From: Alcanivoracaceae bacterium | GTDB lineage: Bacteria > Pseudomonadota > Gammaproteobacteria > Pseudomonadales > Alcanivoracaceae | Reading direction: 5' to 3' | DNA length: 64,000 nucleotides | Assembly (NCBI GenBank): GCA_023146255.1 | Contig: JAGLCJ010000003.1 | Span: 434,001-498,000, forward strand | The notes under the pieces: model-generated | Databases searched by the model: none | What the model saw: the letters and a program-made list of their open reading frames with translations, nothing else | What the model was told of the DNA's origin: nothing | Position numbers and translations under genes: made by a program | In this document: positions 49,865 through 58,387 of the stretch, piece by piece | Layout: each line of letters begins with the position of its first letter | How positions within the stretch are numbered: position 1 is the first letter of the stretch

Positions 49865-50780
49865 GATAGGTCTGCGCCATCTGGAAACCCTTGATGCCAT
49901 TCGCGAGGCCGGCTCATTGGTCGAGGCGGCCGAGCGCCTGCATGTCACCCAGTCGGCGTTGTCGCATCAGCTGCGTGATCTGGAGGACCGGCTCGGCGTC
50001 AGCCTGCTGAACCGGCGCACCCGACCGGTGCGCTTTACCGTGGCCGGTGAGCGTCTGCTGGCGCTGGCGGACCAGGTGTTGCCGCTGATGCGTCAGGGTC
50101 TGCGCGATATTCGCTCACTGGCCACCGGCCAGTCCGGCCGCCTGCATCTGGCGATCGAATGCCACGCCTGTTTCCAGTGGCTGATGCCGGCGCTGGATCG
50201 GTTTCGCGAACAGTGGCCGCAGGTCGAGCTGGATCTCTCTGCCGCGTTTGCGTTCGCGCCGCAGCCGGCGTTGTTGCGCGGCGATCTGGATATGGTGATC
50301 AGCTCCGATCCGGTCGAGCACGATGCGCTGCTCTGGCTGCCGTTATTCAGTTATGAGCTGGTGTTGGCGGTGGCCAGAGACTCGGTGCTGGCGGCGCGTG
50401 ATTTTATCGATGCGCAGTCTCTGGCAGACCAGACCCTGATTACCTATCCGGTGGAGCGGGAGCGGCTCGACATTTTTACCGCGTTTCTTGATCACGCCGG
50501 TGTCGAACCGGCGCAGATTCGCAGAACCGAATTGACGCCGATGATGATTCAGTTAGTGGCTGCGGGGCGTGGTGTGGCAGCGCTGCCGAATTGGGCGATC
50601 AGCGAGTATCTGCAACACGATCTGATTTGCAGTGTGCCGCTTGGCAAGCAGGGCGTCTGGCGCACCTTGCATGCGGGCATTCGCCGTGAAGAAGCCGAAG
50701 TGCCATTCCTGCAGGAATTTATCCAGACCGCCAAGCAGGAAAGCCTGCGCGGATTGCAGGGCATCCGCGCGGCTTCCTGA
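49863..50780 (+). CDS. metR: LysR-family regulator MetR
   Basis: 305 residues. The N-terminal winged helix MIGLRHLETLDAIREAGSLVEAAERLHVTQSALSHQLRDLEDRLGVSLLNRR is typical LysR, and the ligand domain (LSAAFAFAPQPALLRGDLDMVISSDP, HAGIRREEAEVPFLQEF) resembles MetR, which uses homocysteine as co-inducer. Divergent from metE with 131 bp between starts. The overlapping palindrome and GTGAGAC box support the assignment. Confidence 0.95.
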   Translation: MIGLRHLETLDAIREAGSLVEAAERLHVTQSALSHQLRDLEDRLGVSLLNRRTRPVRFTVAGERLLALADQVLPLMRQGLRDIRSLATGQSGRLHLAIECHACFQWLMPALDRFREQWPQVELDLSAAFAFAPQPALLRGDLDMVISSDPVEHDALLWLPLFSYELVLAVARDSVLAARDFIDAQSLADQTLITYPVERERLDIFTAFLDHAGVEPAQIRRTELTPMMIQLVAAGRGVAALPNWAISEYLQHDLICSVPLGKQGVWRTLHAGIRREEAEVPFLQEFIQTAKQESLRGLQGIRAAS

Positions 50781-50785
50781 CTGGT

Positions 50786-52621
50786 TCAGCGACTGAAGCA
50801 GGGATCCAGTTGTGAGCTTGGGCAACGGTAGCTGCGCCGACCGGGCACACTGCCAAGGCCGTTGCGCTGCACTTGGTCAGCGTGCCAGGTATTGGTGTTG
50901 GCTTTCTCCGGGTTGATACCGAAACCGCAACCGAAAATTCGCAGCGCACCGCTACTGGCGTATTCACGAATGCCATCACCGCGATCACTGGCGCTGCCGC
51001 AGGCGAGCCGTACCCGACTGTCCAGTGATTCAATCACGCCGATTGAGAACGGGCCGATACAATGCAGGTCGTCGACGCGGCTGGCGGCAGGCGCCGGTTT
51101 GCACACCGTGATGCCTTCCGGCCAGTTGCTCAGTGCCGGTGCTGCCGCCGCTGTCGTACGGGTCTGACCTGTCGGCGCCAGTTGCGATGACTGGGAGCGC
51201 TGCGCGGCGGTCGCAGCCTGTGCGTCATGATAGGCACGGATATCCGCTTCGCGCTGACTCTGGGCGCTGGAAGCGTTGAGTGCACGAGCGAGCTGGGCAC
51301 TGGCAATGGCCTGATTCTGGTTATAGTTCTGCTGCGCAGCACGTTCTTCCCGTTCGCGGCGGGACTGATCGGCTTGTGCGGCAGCGGCATATTCCAGATC
51401 ACGCTGACGGGCGGCGTGATACTCGTTCAGCACCGCCTGATTCTGTGCGCGGCTGGCTTCAAGATCTGTGCCCATTTGGTTGAAGTTCTGCTGTACATCG
51501 GCAAACGCGCCCATAATCACCGCGTGGCGATTGGCATCTTCTTCCTGCTGTCTGGCACGCGCCTCGCGCTCTTCCTGCAGCTCCTGTTGACGCTGCGCCT
51601 GTGCTATCGCCTCGCGCGCCTCGGCCTGCTGGCGCTGGTACTGGCGAGTGCGCTGCGTTGTGCTGATCACGCTATCCAGTACCGATACCGGCATGCCACG
51701 CTGGACCAGCTGTCGCAGCTGATCGTCGCTGAAATCACCATAGTCGGCGCCAGTGCGCGTTACGCTGAGAGCCAGATTGCCGGCTGATTCGCCGCGCTTG
51801 CTGCGCTGGATCAGGTCACGCAGCCGCGTGTTTGCCGGGCCGCGGGCGAGCAGCAGATAGTCGGCCGGCAACACTGAGGCAACATCGTTGTAACGCGTCA
51901 TCAGGCCATCATAAAACGCGGTTGCATCGCGCATGCCCATGCCAAGTCCGGCGAGCTCGCGCAGCGCAGCATAGCGATACCAGTTCGCCTGTTGCAGAAA
52001 GCGTTCGTAGCTTTCAGCGGTGCCACCGGCCTGCGCCTGAATGAAAAGCTGGTATTCCTTCTGCATCTGATCGGCGATGGCTTTGCTGTGAACCGAGTAG
52101 GCATCCATCATGGTAGCGGGTGATGGATCATTCAGGCCGACAGGACCAATCCAGATCGTGGTGACGTGCTTGCCGACTGTTTCGGCCCTGTACAGTACCC
52201 GGTGATCATCGCTGACAGTCATGATGGCGCCGCCTTTGAAGCTCATGCGCCAGGGAATGACAAACAGTGTCATGCCGGAAATCACGCCATTCAGTATCGT
52301 CAGTACGCCCGGGTCGTTGTTGTAACTCTTGGATTCAAGCTCCAGATACAGTGGCGGTGCAGCGGGATGCGCCTGCTCCGAAACCATCGGTGCGATGTAA
52401 AGACGGGATTTCTCGATCTGGCTCTTGGCGTAGTCATACCAGGGGTCCTGATCGGATTGCATATGTTTTTCCCAGGAAGACCGAACCTGCACAGGTCTGT
52501 CGAGCTTCTGCTCCGGGGGAATTACCGGAAGTGGATAGGTGGTGCCGGTGTAGCGGGAGTAGGTGCAGCCGCTAAACAGAAGGCTGGTGGCCAGCAGGGT
52601 GGCAAGCGTCCGGTTGCGCAT
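50786..52621 (-). CDS. large lipoprotein with Gln/Arg-rich coiled coil, unknown function
   Basis: 611 residues. MRNRTLATLLATSLLFSGCTY is a lipoprotein signal with lipobox LFSGC. Residues 25-200 hold a globular region with PWYDYAKSQIEKSRLYIAPMVSEQ and several hydrophobic strands. About 320-480 is a long low-complexity coiled coil rich in Gln, Arg, Glu and Ala (AEAREAIAQAQRQQELQEER), and the last 90 residues carry several cysteines (CKPAPAA, LHCIGPFSIG, ACGSASDRG, FGCGFGI, YRCPSSQLDPCF). Not recognised as a known family. It may span the periplasm from the outer membrane. Confidence 0.7.
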   Translation of the reverse strand: MRNRTLATLLATSLLFSGCTYSRYTGTTYPLPVIPPEQKLDRPVQVRSSWEKHMQSDQDPWYDYAKSQIEKSRLYIAPMVSEQAHPAAPPLYLELESKSYNNDPGVLTILNGVISGMTLFVIPWRMSFKGGAIMTVSDDHRVLYRAETVGKHVTTIWIGPVGLNDPSPATMMDAYSVHSKAIADQMQKEYQLFIQAQAGGTAESYERFLQQANWYRYAALRELAGLGMGMRDATAFYDGLMTRYNDVASVLPADYLLLARGPANTRLRDLIQRSKRGESAGNLALSVTRTGADYGDFSDDQLRQLVQRGMPVSVLDSVISTTQRTRQYQRQQAEAREAIAQAQRQQELQEEREARARQQEEDANRHAVIMGAFADVQQNFNQMGTDLEASRAQNQAVLNEYHAARQRDLEYAAAAQADQSRREREERAAQQNYNQNQAIASAQLARALNASSAQSQREADIRAYHDAQAATAAQRSQSSQLAPTGQTRTTAAAAPALSNWPEGITVCKPAPAASRVDDLHCIGPFSIGVIESLDSRVRLACGSASDRGDGIREYASSGALRIFGCGFGINPEKANTNTWHADQVQRNGLGSVPGRRSYRCPSSQLDPCFSR

Positions 52622-52826
52622 GGTGGGTTACCGAATATGCCCGCGAGGCTCCGTGCCCGCCGGTCGGCATTCGATGATGCTAGCGGTGAGCCATCAACTT
52701 GAACAGGGGGGCATGGAAGCGGCGGATGAACAGAATATTATCCATGCGTGAAGAAAGTGCCTGCGGTTGACTGGGTCTTTGGAGTAATCTGCCAGAACTT
52801 GTCTGCTGGTGAGGGATCACGCCGCC

Positions 52827-54056
52827 ATGTCCGGATACCGACAATCTGCCCGGTTAACAGCGCTGCTTGCCGGGTTACTGTGTTTGCCGCTGGCGGCATT
52901 CGGCAGGATTCTGCTTGATACCAGTCCCGCCCCCCCGTACCAGATTGAGCAGGAGGGCCGTATCAGTGGCACCGCGGTTGATACGCTGGACTGTGTTTTT
53001 CGTGCCGTGGGTTTGCCCTATGAAGTCAGGGTTGTGCCCTGGCGACGTGCTCGTTTTAACGTTCAGAACGGCCTGGCTGAAGGATTGTTCAGTGCCATGC
53101 CATTTGCCGAGATGAATCAGTACGCCACCCTTTCGGCACCACTGGCGCTGGAGAAGTGGTACTGGTTCGGCCTCAGCGAACGTTTACTCTATGACGAAAG
53201 TTTTCCGCTGGGCCGACGACTTGGTGGTGTGCTGGGCAGCAACCAGAGTGGCTGGCTGGCCGAGCGCGGTCTGGCCTTGAGTGAGGAGGTGACCTCTGTC
53301 GGTCAGCTGGTCAGTCTTCTCGAAAGCGGACGAATAGATGCGTTCCTCGCCGATATTCATACCGTCAATCAGTATCTCCGCGATCAGGATCCGGGGCCAC
53401 TTATCTATAGCCGGTTCGAGAAATACACGCCGCTCGGTGCTTATTTCTCCAATGATTTTCTCCGCGCCCGGCCCGGCTTTCTCGCTCGTTTTAACGGCAA
53501 GATGTCGCAATGCAATACCGAGACAGTACAGCTATCCGCTGTTGAACTTGGCAAGCTGATGCGACTGGTGGAGGCAAGGTTGCTGCCGGTTGCCAGATCC
53601 ACTGAGGTGATTTCAGCAGTGACTGAAGCCAATCGTTTTCGTAGTGATATATCGGCTGAAGAAATCCGCCAGCTTGATGGGAAGTGGGTTCGGGAGCTGG
53701 AAACAGGGACCCATGAGTTGATCAATCAGGTTCAGGCCAGCCGGCTGTCGCAATACCTGCAAGTGGTAGAGGCCAAGGAGGCTGAGCTGTTTACCGAGAT
53801 TCTGGTGATGGACAGGGTTGGACTTAATGTCGGTATTAGCAGGGTAACCACGGATTACTGGCAGGGCGACGAGAGCAAATACCAGAAAGTATTTCCACCC
53901 GGTGGAGAAAGTATTTTCATAGACCGGATCGAGTACGACGCCTCTACAGGCAAGTTCCAGGTTCAGGTCAGCATCCGTCTGCATGATGCGACCACCAGCG
54001 AAGCCATCGGTGTTATGACCGCAGGTATCGATGTGGAGGCAATGCTGCAGGAGTGA
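52827..54056 (+). CDS. substrate-binding domain fused to a Cache-like sensor, secreted
   Basis: 409 residues. Signal peptide (about 1-26, TALLAGLLCLPLAAFG). Residues 27-235 resemble a periplasmic solute-binding protein of the amino-acid type (SBP_bac_3: DTSPAPPYQIEQEGRISGTAVDTLDCVFRAVGLPY, and LLESGRIDAFLADI). A helical linker follows, then a PDC/Cache-type domain (about 300-409: VMDRVGLNVGISRVTTDYWQGDESKYQKVF, with the Asp-Tyr-Trp-Gln-Gly-Asp motif). There is no membrane segment and no kinase or methyl-accepting domain, so both sensing modules would be periplasmic. ATG 52827 is chosen over GTG 52809 because GAGGG lies upstream. It stands alone. Confidence 0.78.
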   Translation: MSGYRQSARLTALLAGLLCLPLAAFGRILLDTSPAPPYQIEQEGRISGTAVDTLDCVFRAVGLPYEVRVVPWRRARFNVQNGLAEGLFSAMPFAEMNQYATLSAPLALEKWYWFGLSERLLYDESFPLGRRLGGVLGSNQSGWLAERGLALSEEVTSVGQLVSLLESGRIDAFLADIHTVNQYLRDQDPGPLIYSRFEKYTPLGAYFSNDFLRARPGFLARFNGKMSQCNTETVQLSAVELGKLMRLVEARLLPVARSTEVISAVTEANRFRSDISAEEIRQLDGKWVRELETGTHELINQVQASRLSQYLQVVEAKEAELFTEILVMDRVGLNVGISRVTTDYWQGDESKYQKVFPPGGESIFIDRIEYDASTGKFQVQVSIRLHDATTSEAIGVMTAGIDVEAMLQE

Positions 54057-54057
54057 T

Positions 54058-54912
54058 TCAGTGGCTGAGACGTTTCAGTTCGCGGATAAACTTTCGCGGC
54101 TCATCATCAAAAAGATCCTTTGCCAGTGCGGCGCACTCCTCGAGGGCGGTGCCGATCTCACGACGAATCAGATGGCTCACGTAGGCCGGTTGTTCACTGT
54201 CCTGATCTGGCCACTTAAGCGTTGCTATCTCGCTCAGCAGTCTGTCGAGGTCGTGCAGCCGACCAAGTTTCTTGCCAAGCCGGGTGATGTCGGAGCACAG
54301 CGCCTCCAGTTTGCTGTTGTCACCGGCCAGCGGCAGAGTCAGCGCCAGATACTTGACCCATTTCCTTAGCGAATGCCAGAGCTGGATGTCATCACTCTTC
54401 AGTGCGCTGTGCGTCAGGCGGTGCGCTTTCCGGTAAAGGCGCCCGTAGCCTTCCGAGATCAGTTCGGCCTGACTGATGTTGATGTCCAGTGTTTGCCAGC
54501 GCTTGCCGTCCTCGGCCCAGCTTTTCCTGAGCTGCATGGAGGCGACGGCACGGGTATCGCCTCCGGAGCGTCCTGCCTGAAGCAGTTCCAGCGCATTTTC
54601 CAGAGCCTGACGGGCGTCTTTTCCGCGCCCCCGTTGGCAGAGTCTTGCCAGCGTGTCAGCGGTAACGTATTGGTCGCGTGCTTCGCTAAGGCTGCTGGCA
54701 GCTTCACCCAGACTGGCAATGGCCTGCTCGGCACGAGCGTCGTCCAGCAGGGGTTTCAGTAGTTGCCAGAGCGCCCGGACTTCCTTGGCTGCCACACGCA
54801 GGCCGTGGATCGCATCTTCCTCCAGCTCGGAATCGGTGTTGAGCATGTCGGCGACGTCCTCATGGACGCGCAGGGCATGTTTGCGAAGGACATCAATGCT
54901 GGCTTTTGGCAT
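54058..54912 (-). CDS. CHAD domain protein
   Basis: 284 residues starting MPKASIDVLRKHALRV. All-helical CHAD fold with conserved basic/histidine face (IHGLRVAAKEVRALW and LWHSLRKWVKYLAL); such proteins bind polyphosphate granules and often act with CYTH enzymes. Here the CYTH partner is a separate gene 93 bp upstream on the same strand. No signal or membrane segment. Confidence 0.9.
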   Translation of the reverse strand: MPKASIDVLRKHALRVHEDVADMLNTDSELEEDAIHGLRVAAKEVRALWQLLKPLLDDARAEQAIASLGEAASSLSEARDQYVTADTLARLCQRGRGKDARQALENALELLQAGRSGGDTRAVASMQLRKSWAEDGKRWQTLDINISQAELISEGYGRLYRKAHRLTHSALKSDDIQLWHSLRKWVKYLALTLPLAGDNSKLEALCSDITRLGKKLGRLHDLDRLLSEIATLKWPDQDSEQPAYVSHLIRREIGTALEECAALAKDLFDDEPRKFIRELKRLSH

Positions 54913-55005
54913 GGGGCGGTCTCTCGACGGGCAAGTCCTTCGCCGTGTCAGTATCCTTTCGGGGGCAACCTTGCCGCGTCCCCGGGCAGGCTTCAAAAGA
55001 AACTT

Positions 55006-55485
55006 TTATGACAGCTCCGGGGAGGGCCAAGTGGAGAACGGATGGCGGCTTAACTGGCTGTTGAAGTATCTGGGGTTGTGACTCACTTCTTCGCCCAGCC
55101 AGTCGGGCCGGGCAAAAGCCTCCTGCTCACTGGCCAATTCGATCTCGGCGATGACCAGCCCCTGATTGGCGCCGCTGAACACGTCCACCTCCCACAGATG
55201 GCCGCGATGGGTAATGTGATAGCGAATCTTGTCGATACGGCCAGCGCCGCACAGCAGCAGTAACTGCTCGGCATCAGCGGCAGGAATGGGGTACTCGAAT
55301 TCGCTGCGGGAAATGCCCTGACTACGGCCCTTGATGGTCAGAAAGCCCTGCTCGCCGATCAATCGTACCCGCACCGTGGCGTCCACGGCATCGCTGAGAT
55401 AGCCCTGACAGATACGCTCACCGGACAGGTTCTCCAGAAAGCCGGTGTCGCGCAGCAGGAATTTGCGTTCGATCTCGATGGCCAT
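55006..55485 (-). CDS. CYTH domain protein
   Basis: 159 residues beginning MAIEIERKFLL, the EXEXK signature of CYTH enzymes at the N-terminus. Other features are GYLSDAVDATVRVRLIGEQGFLTIKGRS, KIRYHITHRGHLWEVDVFSG and AEIELASEQEAF. Bacterial members hydrolyse inorganic tripolyphosphate or act on nucleotides. Probably co-expressed with the CHAD protein that follows. Confidence 0.92.
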   Translation of the reverse strand: MAIEIERKFLLRDTGFLENLSGERICQGYLSDAVDATVRVRLIGEQGFLTIKGRSQGISRSEFEYPIPAADAEQLLLLCGAGRIDKIRYHITHRGHLWEVDVFSGANQGLVIAEIELASEQEAFARPDWLGEEVSHNPRYFNSQLSRHPFSTWPSPELS

Positions 55486-55559
55486 CGACTCTCCTTGCCA
55501 GCCCGTGTCCGCGCAGCATGCCGGCGGACAGCGGAACCTGCAAGAACAGTCGACGATAC

Positions 55560-56015
55560 TCAGCGTGAGAACAGACTGCCGAACAATCCTTTTTTCGCCG
55601 GGCTGGTCACCTCTGCGGCAGCTGCTTTCATGGTGCTGGCGAGAATGCCATAGACGGTGACCCAGGCTTCGCGCGTCGGATTGGTAAAGGCATCGCCCAG
55701 CCCCTGCTCAAGTGTCCAGATCAGGGCGGCACCGACGGTGTCGTAGTGGCCGTCTTCGACACCATAACCGACATGGCGCCGGCCGAGATCCTGCACGGCC
55801 GGTACCAGCGCATCAAGGTCGTCCAGACCATTCACCGCAGTGCCGATCATCTTCATCAGCTTGCGACCCTGTTCTTCCATGTTGCCGCGAAACAGCGGCT
55901 GCAGGGTCGGGTCCAGCGAAAACAGGCGTTGATAAAACAGTGCCGCGGCCTGGTCGGCAATCGGCACCACCTTGGTGAAGCTCTGTTGCACAAGCATTTT
56001 CTGTTCCGGTGTCAT
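55560..56015 (-). CDS. globin family protein (bacterial haemoglobin-like)
   Basis: 151 residues. N-terminal TPEQKMLVQQSFTKVVPIADQAAALFYQRLFSLDP with the B/C-helix pattern, and the proximal histidine in LGRRHVGYGVEDGHYD (F helix), as in Vitreoscilla haemoglobin and flavohaemoglobin globin domains. It binds O2 or NO; single-domain form with no flavin reductase. It lies 22 bp after the cytochrome c gene on the same strand, so it probably belongs to the redox operon. Confidence 0.92.
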   Translation of the reverse strand: MTPEQKMLVQQSFTKVVPIADQAAALFYQRLFSLDPTLQPLFRGNMEEQGRKLMKMIGTAVNGLDDLDALVPAVQDLGRRHVGYGVEDGHYDTVGAALIWTLEQGLGDAFTNPTREAWVTVYGILASTMKAAAAEVTSPAKKGLFGSLFSR

Positions 56016-56037
56016 GGTATGTCTCCGTTGGTGAAAG

Positions 56038-56373
56038 TTATCGGCTTTGCGAAATCATGTAGTTCACGGCAGCGGCAATGTCGGCATCGGTGAGCGACGG
56101 ATTTCCACCCCGCGCCGGCATTTCATGACCGCCGGGGCCGGCATATCCGTTGATGGCATGGTCGATCAGTATGTCGGTGCCCTTGGTTAGTCGTGCCGCC
56201 CAGTCAGCTTGATGACCGATGCGCGGTGCTCCGGCCAGTCCCGGGCCATGGCAGACCTTGCAGTTGTTCTGCCAGACGGTCTGGCCCGGATCTTCAGCGG
56301 CACTGCAACCTGCCAGCAATAAAGCCAGCAGGATGCAGTTGGCGACGTTGCCAGCAAGTAACCGCCTGATCAT
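56038..56373 (-). CDS. class I cytochrome c (c5-like), lipoprotein
   Basis: 111 residues. The N-terminus MIRRLLAGNVANCILLALLLAGCSA is a lipoprotein signal with lipobox LLAGC. One haem site, CKVCHG, is preceded by a typical class I start (WQNNCKVCHG), and Met in HEMPARGG is the probable axial ligand. It would be tethered to a membrane facing the periplasm. The ATG overlaps the stop of the upstream gene by one base. Confidence 0.92.
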   Translation of the reverse strand: MIRRLLAGNVANCILLALLLAGCSAAEDPGQTVWQNNCKVCHGPGLAGAPRIGHQADWAARLTKGTDILIDHAINGYAGPGGHEMPARGGNPSLTDADIAAAVNYMISQSR

Positions 56374-56948
56374 TACAGCGGCACACGAATGACCACGCCG
56401 CCCATCACATCACCGATCTTGAAATCGCTGCGCGGGGTGTCGCGGTGTTCGTTATGGCAACTGACACAGGCGGGTGACACTGCTACGTCCGGATACACAG
56501 CGGTGAAGTAGGTCACACCACCCAGTGTTTCTTCGCCGTAGAAGTTCTTGCCCGGGTTATCGACCACAAACTGCAGACCGTCGCGCTCCATCTGCGTTTT
56601 CGGCGAGTTCTGGTCATTGATCGGCCAGATCGACTGCAGGGTGTAGCTGAAGGCATCGGTTTTTTCAGCCACCGCTTCAGAGCCGAACCGGAACATCTGT
56701 GCCGGCAATGGCAGGGCCTTGTCATCGGACCAGTGCTCACTGGCCTTGATGACCTTTTCTTCGTTTGCCAGACGCTGCACAACCTTGCGGGTATAGACGG
56801 TACGGTCCGCCTCCATCACCGCAAACAGTGCGTCGGTGAACTTCTGTGGTGCAATCCCCGCCGGCGCTTCGGTATCGCCGGAGCAGCCGCTGAGAAGCGC
56901 CAGACTGGTCAGTGTGATCAGGGTGAAACGCGGTGTCTTGCTGTTCAT
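56373..56948 (-). CDS. DUF3365/Tll0287-like haem lipoprotein
   Basis: 191 residues from MNSKTPRFTLITLTSLALLSGCSG, a lipoprotein signal with lipobox LLSGC and GAGGA upstream. The body matches Tll0287/DUF3365 domain proteins, and the single haem motif CVSCHN lies near the C-terminus, followed by FKIGDVMGGVVIRVPL. Such domains are thought to sense redox or gas ligands. It sits between the undecahaem cytochrome and the c5-like cytochrome. Confidence 0.85.
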   Translation of the reverse strand: MNSKTPRFTLITLTSLALLSGCSGDTEAPAGIAPQKFTDALFAVMEADRTVYTRKVVQRLANEEKVIKASEHWSDDKALPLPAQMFRFGSEAVAEKTDAFSYTLQSIWPINDQNSPKTQMERDGLQFVVDNPGKNFYGEETLGGVTYFTAVYPDVAVSPACVSCHNEHRDTPRSDFKIGDVMGGVVIRVPL

Positions 56949-56988
56949 ATCATCGTCCTCGTTCGTGAGTGAAACACTGAAATGCCAG

Positions 56989-58374
56989 TTATTGACCGGT
57001 ACCCCGGTTCTGGCGGTTCTCCTGCTGCTGTCGCAGCCGTTCCTCAGCCATCCGGATGCTTTCAATATGTGCAGCCGGACGGCCCTGGAAGTTGTTGGCG
57101 CGCAGGGCAGGGTCGGCCAGCGCGTCAAGGGTGAAACCGAGGCCATGGCAATGCATGCAGACATCGCGCGCCATTTTTTCCACCGGTCTCAGGTTGTGGT
57201 TCTGGTTGTGCTGTACCCGGACAACATCTTTTCCGTTCTTCTGATGAGTCTCTCTTGGCAGGTGGCATGTGGCGCAGGAAACGCCGCTGCCGCTGTCAGC
57301 ACTGCCGGAAATTTCCTGCTGCCAGAGCGCGGCATGCTTTGAGTTCTGATAGGCCAGTGAGTGGTTGTCGGCATGGCAGCCAAGACAACTTTCTGTGGCG
57401 GCGCGAACCGGATTGTAGTCATGGGCCTGATGGCAGCTGTTGCAGCTCAGTGTTATATCGGCGGCCTGTGCGCGCATCGGTTTCCACGATAGTGCCGGGC
57501 GCATTGGTGTGAGGCCGGCGGCCAGACGCATGCCATGCATGCCGGACAGGAATCCGCTGACCTGCTGTTCGTGGCAGCTGCGACAGCTGTTGTGATCAGG
57601 CTTTTCTATCCATGCAGGTTGTTGCGATTCAACGCCAGAGTCAGCGGCGTCGTTGCTATGGCAGTCAGAACAGTTGACGCCACTGCGGGCATGGGCGCTT
57701 TGCTGCCACTGGGACGGGATGTCACTGTCCATGCTGAGCGTCGCCGGCATATCGATATCTGCCAGGGTTAGGGCATCGGCGTGGTTCTCGTCGGTATGGT
57801 GACCGCGAACAGGGACTCGCATTTTTTCCAGGAGATCGGGTTGTCCTGCGTGGGTCAGCAGGAAATCCTCATACAGGGCCGTGTTGTCATGGTAGTTATG
57901 GCAGCCGGCACTGGCACAGGTATTGAACTCCATGCCGGCATGACTCGGTCGGGTCTCGGCGATACTGGCATGGCAGTGAAAGCAGAAATCGTCCGGTCGG
58001 GTTACGCCCATTTCGCCGGTAAGCTCGGGCTTGTGTTCACGATGACAGGCGATGCAGTAGCGGGCATCGATTTCCGCCAGTCGATCGGCGTTGCGCGGGT
58101 CAGTGAACTTGCTGCGCGGATGGTCATCCTGAGCGGCTTTAAGCGCATCGCCATGGCAGTTCATGCAGGCATCTTGCAAAACCTCCTGACCACCGAACGC
58201 GGAGGTGTGGCAGCTGGTGCAGGCCAACTCGATCTGATGGTGGCCATGGCTGGTTTGCCCGAGCAAAAATATCTCGTTGTCATCTGACAGCAGCAGGCTA
58301 TAGCCGAGCCAGCCACACAGTGCCAGTGTCAGCAGCGCCCAGAGTATCCATAGCGAGGTGTTGCTCATGCGCAT
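56989..58374 (-). CDS. 11-haem c-type cytochrome, membrane anchored
   Basis: 461 residues. N-terminal transmembrane anchor (about 7-30, SLWILWALLTLALCGWLGYS). Haem motifs: ten CxxCH (Cys52, 70, 107, 131, 235, 264, 311, 330, 367, 406) and one CX4CH (Cys153, CASAGCH). The C-terminal 50 residues are helical and polar. Periplasmic electron carrier; the lack of a known catalytic motif argues against nitrite or hydroxylamine enzymes, but this was not tested. It is 13 bp downstream of the reductase gene and upstream of two lipoprotein cytochromes. Confidence 0.9.
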   Translation of the reverse strand: MRMSNTSLWILWALLTLALCGWLGYSLLLSDDNEIFLLGQTSHGHHQIELACTSCHTSAFGGQEVLQDACMNCHGDALKAAQDDHPRSKFTDPRNADRLAEIDARYCIACHREHKPELTGEMGVTRPDDFCFHCHASIAETRPSHAGMEFNTCASAGCHNYHDNTALYEDFLLTHAGQPDLLEKMRVPVRGHHTDENHADALTLADIDMPATLSMDSDIPSQWQQSAHARSGVNCSDCHSNDAADSGVESQQPAWIEKPDHNSCRSCHEQQVSGFLSGMHGMRLAAGLTPMRPALSWKPMRAQAADITLSCNSCHQAHDYNPVRAATESCLGCHADNHSLAYQNSKHAALWQQEISGSADSGSGVSCATCHLPRETHQKNGKDVVRVQHNQNHNLRPVEKMARDVCMHCHGLGFTLDALADPALRANNFQGRPAAHIESIRMAEERLRQQQENRQNRGTGQ

Positions 58375-58387
58375 CCGTTATTCCGAG

